Source: Clostridia bacterium | Lineage (GTDB): Bacteria > Bacillota > Clostridia > Oscillospirales > Acutalibacteraceae | Assembly (NCBI GenBank): GCA_900763035.1 | Contig: CAAFIS010000294.1 | Location: forward strand, 1 to 6,505 | Reading direction: 5' to 3' | Length of the DNA: 6,505 nt | Shown: piece by piece, positions 1-4,435 of the stretch | Layout: each line of letters starts with the position of its first letter | Numbering within the stretch: position 1 is the first letter of the stretch | The notes under the pieces: generated by a model | What the model saw: the letters and a program-made list of their open reading frames with translations, nothing else | The model's database searches: none | What the model was told of the DNA's origin: nothing | Made by a program: the position numbers and the translations under genes

Positions 1-1041
1 ATAGTAATACTGATCGTTTTTCGTCAGTTTCGCAACAGACGTGGCTGCTTTCAGCGCCGTGCTATGATGGTAGAACTTCGTGACCGTTCTGTTCGGCTTC
101 AGCTGCATGGTCAGGGTGAAGAACTTGCCGCCCTGCGCAGTGACCTTGTTGCCGTCCTGATCGACCAGCTTGATGTCGGCGGTGACCGTTTCGTTCCCGG
201 CCGCGACCGTCAGATCGGCGGGGGCATCCGCCTTGGTCTTGATCAGCGTCAGCTTTTCGGCCGTCGTGCTGCCGGCCGGGATCACGGCCGTGACGGTGGG
301 ATCGACCTCGCGGTCCTTCAGCGTGGTATCCTCATCGGCGGTCACGGTGCCGGTCACGGCCACATCGTCCGTCCAAGACCAACCGTTGATGTCCGGTGTG
401 CCGTCGGCCTTGGCATCGTACTGATCGCCGAAGCTGTCGCTCTCGACGGTATCCTGCACGGCATAGACCGTGACGGAGATCCCCTCGATCTTTTCGCCCT
501 GATACTCGTTGCCCGCCGTTTCCTGCATCTTGCCGACGACGGTCAGCACGTCGGTGTCCACCGCATCGCCGGACTTGGCGGCCAGATGATGCGCCTGTCC
601 CAGTGTGTAAGCACCGCCGTCCAGCTCGATCGTCCAGTCGATGACCTTGTTGAGCTTGGCGCTGCCGCCGATGCCGCCGATCACGACCTTGTATTTGAGC
701 GCCAGATCACCGACGTTGGAGATGCGCAGCTGCTGCAGCCGATAGGTCGCGCCCGGCTCCCACAGGATGTCCGCATTCGCGACGTAGCCGTTGGCCGTCT
801 TTTGGATGAAGCTGAGCGTCTTGCCCTTCGCGTCCTCCCACGTCGTGACGTTGCCGTCCCCGTCCCAAGCCGTGGCGTACTCCAGACTCAGCTTGAGCGT
901 GCCGGCCTCGATCCGGTTGACGGCGGTGGACGCCGTGTCGGTGAACCACGCGAACGTGGAACCGATCAGCATCGCGACGCTCGCCAGGATCGCCAGCGCG
1001 CTGGTCAGCAATGCCCGTTTGGTCTGTTTGCTGTTTGCCAT
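1..1041 (-). CDS. TasA/CalY-like secreted protein with SipW-dependent signal peptide (C-terminus outside window)
   Basis: The reading frame runs without a stop from ATG at 1041 to the left edge, giving 347 residues; the end lies outside. Residues 1-31 form a signal peptide: basic KQTKR (5-9), hydrophobic core about 10-27, then STFA-WFTDT, which lines up with the TasA cleavage region GTWA-AFND, so cleavage after A31 is likely. Further matches to the TasA/CalY family are AGTLKLS (46-52), an E-P-G turn followed by LRISNVGDLALKYKV (105-119), and QDTVESDSFGDQYD (196-209). TasA and CalY build extracellular biofilm fibres after processing by the SipW signal peptidase. This protein is longer than B. 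subtilis TasA (261 residues): residues about 245-347 add a beta-rich, Thr/Val-rich segment resembling an extra Ig-like surface domain. The start is chosen for its AAGGAGG site 8 nt upstream and the position of the signal peptide. No sipW gene is in view. A matrix fibre or surface-adhesion role is inferred from family; exact function is unknown. Confidence 0.85.
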   Translation of the reverse strand, partial: MANSKQTKRALLTSALAILASVAMLIGSTFAWFTDTASTAVNRIEAGTLKLSLEYATAWDGDGNVTTWEDAKGKTLSFIQKTANGYVANADILWEPGATYRLQQLRISNVGDLALKYKVVIGGIGGSAKLNKVIDWTIELDGGAYTLGQAHHLAAKSGDAVDTDVLTVVGKMQETAGNEYQGEKIEGISVTVYAVQDTVESDSFGDQYDAKADGTPDINGWSWTDDVAVTGTVTADEDTTLKDREVDPTVTAVIPAGSTTAEKLTLIKTKADAPADLTVAAGNETVTADIKLVDQDGNKVTAQGGKFFTLTMQLKPNRTVTKFYHHSTALKAATSVAKLTKNDQYYY

Positions 1042-1049
1042 GGGATGTT

Positions 1050-1056
1050 CCTCCTT
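1050..1056 (-). promoter_or_regulatory. Ribosome binding site of the TasA-like gene
   Basis: On the minus strand AAGGAGG lies 8 nt before the ATG at 1041. It is a near-perfect Shine-Dalgarno match and fixes this start over any downstream in-frame ATG. Confidence 0.85.
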
Positions 1057-1064
1057 AGATGATG

Positions 1065-1078
1065 CGGCCTTTCGGCCG
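1065..1078 (-). other. GAAA-tetraloop hairpin next to the ribosome binding site
   Basis: Read on the minus strand this is CGGCC-GAAA-GGCCG, a 5-bp all-GC stem closed by a GNRA tetraloop. It ends 8 nt upstream of the AAGGAGG site. The RNA would be very stable for its size. No U-run follows, so it is not an intrinsic terminator; it may protect the mRNA or shape access to the ribosome binding site. The structure is seen in the sequence; its role is inferred. Confidence 0.5.
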
Positions 1079-1085
1079 GCCTGCC

Positions 1086-1130
1086 GCCGAGCGTTCTCGC
1101 AGAGCTTGCCTCTCTGCGGACCCGTTCGGC
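1086..1130 (-). other. Structured 5' leader hairpin of the TasA-like mRNA
   Basis: In the predicted leader, GCCGA (1130-1126) pairs with TCGGC (1090-1086), and CGCAGAG (1118-1112) pairs with CTCTGCG (1104-1098) around a 7-nt loop (1111-1105). Two symmetric 7-nt internal-loop strands (1125-1119 and 1097-1091) separate the stems. The 12 pairs are all Watson-Crick. No long U-run follows, so it does not look like a terminator. It matches no riboswitch class I recognise; it could be an mRNA-stability element, a protein-binding site or an unrecognised cis-regulatory RNA. Folding is inferred by eye. Confidence 0.4.
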
Positions 1131-1145
1131 ATTTGAACAAACAGG

Positions 1146-1174
1146 ATTTTAGCACTGTTTAAGTTCGTGCGCAA
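1146..1174 (-). promoter_or_regulatory. Promoter for the TasA-like gene (extended -10)
   Basis: On the minus strand, -35 TTGCGC (1174-1169) is followed by a 17-bp spacer and -10 TAAAAT (1151-1146), which is five of six matches to TATAAT. TG lies one base upstream of the -10, making an extended -10 (TGCTAAAAT). The -35 is weak (three of six). Transcription would begin near 1139 and give a leader of about 98 nt containing the two hairpins described here. Confidence 0.55.
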
Positions 1175-1377
1175 GCATTTTTCGCGATCCCCACGGTAGA
1201 ATTTTTGAAAAGACGCATCCGATCCCTTTGGGCAGGATCAAAATCGTTCGCTTGTCGCGCGATCGCCCGTTCGTGCGTCGTCAGCCGAAGCGCTTGCCCG
1301 GCCGCAGGCGGCCGGTATCTCCGCCCTCCGCCGCGCTTCGGCCTCTTGCGCGTGTTCATCATGCTCGGCACGGTCAT
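1159..1377 (-). CDS. Doubtful small basic hypothetical protein (72 aa)
   Basis: An ATG at 1377 opens 72 codons ending in TAA at 1159-1161. The product is rich in Arg/Lys near its start (RKRPKRGGGRRYR, residues 10-22) and then has a helix-like stretch (LTTHERAIARQANDFD, 32-47). The first 16 codons all end in G or C, like the real genes here, but this bias fades in the second half. Only a weak AAGGG lies close before the ATG. The ORF overlaps the promoter of the TasA-like gene and a nested inverted repeat, either of which could be the real content. I recognise no family and think non-coding is the likelier answer. Confidence 0.2.
   Translation of the reverse strand: MTVPSMMNTRKRPKRGGGRRYRPPAAGQALRLTTHERAIARQANDFDPAQRDRMRLFKNSTVGIAKNACART
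1284..1342. repeat. Nested inverted repeat in the intergenic region
   Basis: GCCGAAGCGC (1284-1293) and GCGCTTCGGC (1333-1342) are perfect 10-bp inverted copies. Between them sits a perfect palindrome, CCGGCCGC-AG-GCGGCCGG (1298-1315). The two together could form a long hairpin with an asymmetric internal loop (4 nt on one side, 17 on the other). No U-run follows on either strand, so it is not an obvious terminator. It lies upstream of both predicted transcription starts and may act at DNA level or in an unmapped transcript. Confidence 0.6.
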
Positions 1378-1445
1378 GTGCCCTTCTCTGCCCCCGGGAT
1401 ACCATATTCGCACCGATCCGTCCGGCCGTTTTTGCGCACTAAAGT

Positions 1446-1507
1446 CAAATCGTCCCCAAATTATGATAAATTGTCCAAATACAATATAGTCAGCAAATGG
1501 TACAATA
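1446..1507. promoter_or_regulatory. Candidate operator: repeated CAAAT and TACAATA motifs in AT-rich DNA
   Basis: CAAAT occurs four times (1446, 1457, 1476 and 1494). TACAATA occurs twice (1480 and 1501), exactly 21 bp apart, or two helical turns. A near-palindrome with 7 of 8 arm positions matching spans 1457-1473, and ATTGT/ACAAT (1470-1474 and 1481-1485) is a second inverted pair. The repeats lie immediately upstream of and into the predicted -10 of the glycosidase operon, where a sugar-responsive regulator would bind. The regulator is not in the window. Confidence 0.3.
1498..1506 (+). promoter_or_regulatory. Promoter of the glycosidase operon (extended -10)
   Basis: TGG followed by TACAAT forms an extended -10 (TG at 1498-1499, hexamer 1501-1506). 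A poor -35 (AATACA, 1478-1483) lies 17 bp upstream, which suits activator dependence. Transcription would begin near 1513, leaving about 60 nt before the ATG at 1574. A second TACAAT at 1480-1485 is an alternative -10 but lacks both the TG extension and a usable -35. Confidence 0.5.
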
Positions 1508-1561
1508 CAGATAAAGAAACGTGAAGGAATGTAGGCGAGATCTACGTCGCGTTGCCGAAAA

Positions 1562-1566
1562 GGAGG
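1562..1566 (+). promoter_or_regulatory. Ribosome binding site of the GH106-like glycosidase gene
   Basis: AAGGAGGAG contains GGAGG at 1562-1566, 7 nt before the ATG at 1574, with an A-rich spacer. This strong site selects the 1574 start. Confidence 0.85.
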
Positions 1567-1573
1567 AGAAAAA

Positions 1574-4435
1574 ATGCGTGGATACCGGACGGATGTCGCT
1601 GTTTTCTTCCCTGAGGGAAGGGGAAACGGATGCGGAGCATATGAACGTGGCTCGTTTTTGAGCGGGCTGTGCGCATTCGCCGGGTTCGTGTCCGGCGATG
1701 CGCTGTGCGACCGGGAGCGGGCGTGGCGGATGCACTGGATCGACCGGGCGGATCTGCCGCTCGACGAGCCGCTCGACGGCGAGGAGATGGCGGCGCTGTT
1801 CTCGCGCGTCACCGACGTCCCGGCAAACGATCCGGCCCTTGCCGCGTGCGGCACCGGCCCGATGGACCCGGCGGAGGCGTACCGCCGCCTGTGCGCGGTG
1901 CTGGATGCGCTGCCGCAGTGCTCGTTCTCCGCGCCGGGCGCGACCTACCGCGTTTTCCCGATGGAGCATGATATCTCCGGCGCGCCGCAGGATCTGCCGC
2001 TGGCCATGAACGGCGGCGCGGGCGGTGCGGTGATCAACGCCGTGTGGCGCGACGGCTGGAACGGGAACGCGCAGCTGCTGGATGATTTGTACGATACGGC
2101 ACGCCGCCTGCAGGCGGACGGCCTGCACGCGTGGCTGTATGACGAGCAGGTGTACCCCAGCGGCTGGGCGGGCGGCTATATCGAGGAGGACGGCCGCGAC
2201 CGCAAGGCGAAGAACATCGGCCTTTTGCGCGTGACCGGGACGGGTAGCCGCTCGGTGGACGAGGGCCTGCCGGAGCGCGGCATCCGCTTTGTCTACGCCG
2301 CGTTCTATCGCGGCGGCGACTATGCCGCGCCGCTGCCGCTGACCGTGACGGACGGCCGTGTCACCGGCACGTCCCCGGCCGGGGAATGGGAGCTGCTGGC
2401 GTTCTATATCCGGCCGTGCAACATCTGGCCGTATGCCTTCGCCACCACGATCGATCCGCCGATCGGCCCGCGGGAGCACCTGAACTTTCTGGAGCGGGAG
2501 GGCGTCGCACGCTTCATCGAGGGCGCGCTGTCCCGTGTGCAGGCACACGATCCGGCCTTTGCCGATCTGTTCGATGCCGTCTTTACCGACGAGCCGTCGC
2601 TGCAGGCGGTGTACATCTACGGCGATGCGGGCAAGCCCTCCTTTCGCAGCGTCCCTTATGGCAGCGAGCTGTTCTCGCGCTACCTGTCCATGCACGGTGA
2701 GGAGCTGCCCCCGCTGCTGCCGTACCTGTTCTTCGGCGACGATGAGCGTGCGCGCGGCGTGCGCATCGCCTATTGGCGCACCGTCGCCGAGCTGATGAGC
2801 GATAACTTCACCGGTCAGTATGCCGCATGGTGCCGGGCGCACCGTGTCTGTCTGTCCGGGCATTATCACAGCGAGGAGAATCTGTATTTCCACGTCGGCA
2901 ACTACGGTGACCTGATGCAGGTGATGAGCCGGGCGGACATCCCCGGCTTCGATATGCTTATCGCCACGCACGCCCGCTTTTGGCAAAAGGGCGAGGGCGT
3001 CAACAAGGGCGCGATGTTTTTGGCGGGCAAGCTCGCCTCGTCCGTGTCGCGGCAGAAGGGCGGCAACACCACGATGGTGGAGGTCTGCCCCGTGGCCCAT
3101 GCCGACGAGCAGCATGACGAATTTCTGGATAATTTCCTCGGCCTGACGACGGATTGCGCCTTCATCGGCGCAACGCGGTTCAATAACTACGGCTATCATT
3201 TCATCACGGATCCGGCGCAGCTGGAAACGCTCAACGCCTACACCGGGCGGCTGTGCGCCATGCTGCGCGGCGCGGTCAGCGATGCGCGCGTGGCCGTGTA
3301 TTATCCGATCGCGGACGCGCAGGCGGCGTTCTTCGCCCCGGATGCGGCCATGGATGCCCTCAGCACCGAGGAGCTGGCGCAAAACGACTATTTCGAAAAC
3401 CTGCAATACAGCCTTCTCGTCCATCATCTGGACTATAACATCGTTGACGAGCGCGGCGTGCTGGACGGCACGCTGACGCCGGACGGCCTGCGGATCGGGA
3501 CGACGGCGTACCGTGCGGTGGTCATGCCGCGCACGCGGGTGCTGCCGCTGCCTGTGGCGCAGAAGCTGGCGGCCTTCGCCGCGGCGGGCGGCGCGGTGCT
3601 GTGGCTGGATGCCGTGCCGGATATGGGCGTCGGCCGGGCGCAGCACGAGGCGGTACGTCGGCTGTGCGGTACGTTCGGCGAATATCACGTTTTCCGCCCG
3701 GACGATCTTGCCCGCGGCGCGGCGGCGTTCGCCGACAGCACCGACCGGATGAACGGGTACGATCCCGCCTTCGTCACCAACGGCTCGATCGAGACGGACT
3801 TCGCTTGGGAGGGCTGGTGCAGCGAGCATGTCCCGGCCGAGCTGACGCTGGAGCTGCCCCGGCCGACGACGTTCGACCGGCTGGATCTGTATTCCAAACG
3901 CGACTACGAGCAGACGGCCTTCGCGGCCTTTGCCCGCTGCGGCGGGCAGTGGCAGCCGCTGTGTGAGGTGGCCGACAACGCCGACGATCACGTGCACCGC
4001 ACGTTCCCGCCGGTCACGGCGGATGCCGTGCGGCTGACCTTCCCCGCGGGCTGCCGGCAGCAGCCGGATAACGCACGGGTGACCGAGGCGGCGCTGTACC
4101 TCGTCCGCCGCCCGTCAGACCCCGTCATCGCCCGCCTGCACGAGATCGGCGGCGAAACGTTGCAGATCACGGCGGCCGACGGCGAGGCTGCGGACGAAAC
4201 GGACGTGTTCGTCAGCCGCTACCGCCGCGGCGGACAGACCTGTTATTTTCTGATCGTCCCCGGCACGCGCGCCCGCACGGTCACGCTGACCGCGCCGGAG
4301 CACGCGCGGATGCGCCTGTACCGGCCGGAGGACGGCACGGTCACCGATACCGGCAGCACCGTCACCCTGACGGTCGGCGCGGGACGCGGCGTGTTTTGGG
4401 AAACGGCGGATACGCCGGGAGGTGAGCCATGCTGA
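1574..4435 (+). CDS. GH106-like (alpha-L-rhamnosidase-like) multidomain glycosidase
   Basis: This 953-residue protein has no signal peptide or membrane segment, so it is probably cytoplasmic. Residues 1-115 are unassigned. About 120-560 resemble the TIM-barrel region of GH106-like glycosidases: LYDEQVYPSGWAGG (188-201), TDEPSL (338-343), SGHYHSEEN (428-436), GDLM (445-448), SVSRQKGG (490-497) and E503. Acidic residues E191, E340 and E503 are candidate catalytic or ligand-binding positions. About 570-700 look like a glutamine-amidotransferase-type alpha/beta domain (ARVAVYYPI; AFAAAGGAVLWLD). About 728-846 form a discoidin/F5-8 type C-like carbohydrate-binding module, with tryptophans in a TNG-onset beta-sandwich pattern. 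About 850-945 are a terminal beta domain. The expected role is exo-cleavage of terminal L-rhamnose or a similar sugar from oligosaccharides. It leads an operon and overlaps the GH78-like gene by 7 nt. The family is assigned by remembered motif pattern; substrate is inferred. The first 28 codons have weaker G/C third-position bias than the rest. Confidence 0.75.
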   Translation: MRGYRTDVAVFFPEGRGNGCGAYERGSFLSGLCAFAGFVSGDALCDRERAWRMHWIDRADLPLDEPLDGEEMAALFSRVTDVPANDPALAACGTGPMDPAEAYRRLCAVLDALPQCSFSAPGATYRVFPMEHDISGAPQDLPLAMNGGAGGAVINAVWRDGWNGNAQLLDDLYDTARRLQADGLHAWLYDEQVYPSGWAGGYIEEDGRDRKAKNIGLLRVTGTGSRSVDEGLPERGIRFVYAAFYRGGDYAAPLPLTVTDGRVTGTSPAGEWELLAFYIRPCNIWPYAFATTIDPPIGPREHLNFLEREGVARFIEGALSRVQAHDPAFADLFDAVFTDEPSLQAVYIYGDAGKPSFRSVPYGSELFSRYLSMHGEELPPLLPYLFFGDDERARGVRIAYWRTVAELMSDNFTGQYAAWCRAHRVCLSGHYHSEENLYFHVGNYGDLMQVMSRADIPGFDMLIATHARFWQKGEGVNKGAMFLAGKLASSVSRQKGGNTTMVEVCPVAHADEQHDEFLDNFLGLTTDCAFIGATRFNNYGYHFITDPAQLETLNAYTGRLCAMLRGAVSDARVAVYYPIADAQAAFFAPDAAMDALSTEELAQNDYFENLQYSLLVHHLDYNIVDERGVLDGTLTPDGLRIGTTAYRAVVMPRTRVLPLPVAQKLAAFAAAGGAVLWLDAVPDMGVGRAQHEAVRRLCGTFGEYHVFRPDDLARGAAAFADSTDRMNGYDPAFVTNGSIETDFAWEGWCSEHVPAELTLELPRPTTFDRLDLYSKRDYEQTAFAAFARCGGQWQPLCEVADNADDHVHRTFPPVTADAVRLTFPAGCRQQPDNARVTEAALYLVRRPSDPVIARLHEIGGETLQITAADGEAADETDVFVSRYRRGGQTCYFLIVPGTRARTVTLTAPEHARMRLYRPEDGTVTDTGSTVTLTVGAGRGVFWETADTPGGEPC
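4418..4422 (+). promoter_or_regulatory. Ribosome binding site of the GH78-like gene, inside the upstream gene
   Basis: GGGAGGTGAG lies within the last codons of the upstream gene, with GGAGG at 4418-4422. It stands 6 nt from the ATG at 4429 but 12 nt from the in-frame ATG at 4435, so the 4429 start is preferred. A strong own site plus the stop/start overlap points to independent initiation combined with translational coupling. Confidence 0.75.

Larger units (their letters stand above)
1042..1573. other. Divergent intergenic region
   Basis: This 532-bp gap separates the leftward TasA-like gene from the rightward glycosidase pair. Its left part (1042-1174) holds the leader and promoter of the TasA-like gene. 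The middle (about 1175-1440) is GC-rich, has inverted repeats and one doubtful minus-strand ORF (1159-1377), and carries no convincing gene. The right part (about 1441-1573) is conspicuously AT-rich and holds the glycosidase promoter, candidate operator repeats and ribosome binding site. No tRNA, rRNA, riboswitch family or T-rich terminator was recognised here. Confidence 0.8.

Noticed and set aside
64..1062. Plus-strand ORF of 332 codons opposite the TasA-like gene
   Set aside because: It lies antisense to a gene with a clear signal peptide, family motifs and ribosome binding site. Its Arg/Gly/Asp/Leu-rich product is typical of the complement of GC3-biased coding DNA.
1218..1240. GATCC...GGATC hairpin as a possible terminator
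   Set aside because: The stem has only 5 bp with a 9-nt loop, and no proper U-run follows on either strand.
1424..1435. GGCCGTTTTTGCGC as a terminator tail
   Set aside because: The T5 run is not preceded by a convincing stem-loop.
1205..1524. Two overlapping plus-strand ORFs (94 and 98 codons) before the glycosidase operon
   Set aside because: They start at TTG codons without ribosome binding sites, run through the AT-rich promoter zone, and show no steady codon bias or recognisable sequence.
1490..3997. Minus-strand ORF of 835 codons under the GH106-like gene
   Set aside because: Strong G/C third positions on the sense strand remove stops on the antisense strand. The product is Arg/Ala/Gln/His-rich without domains, while the sense frame has recognisable motifs throughout.
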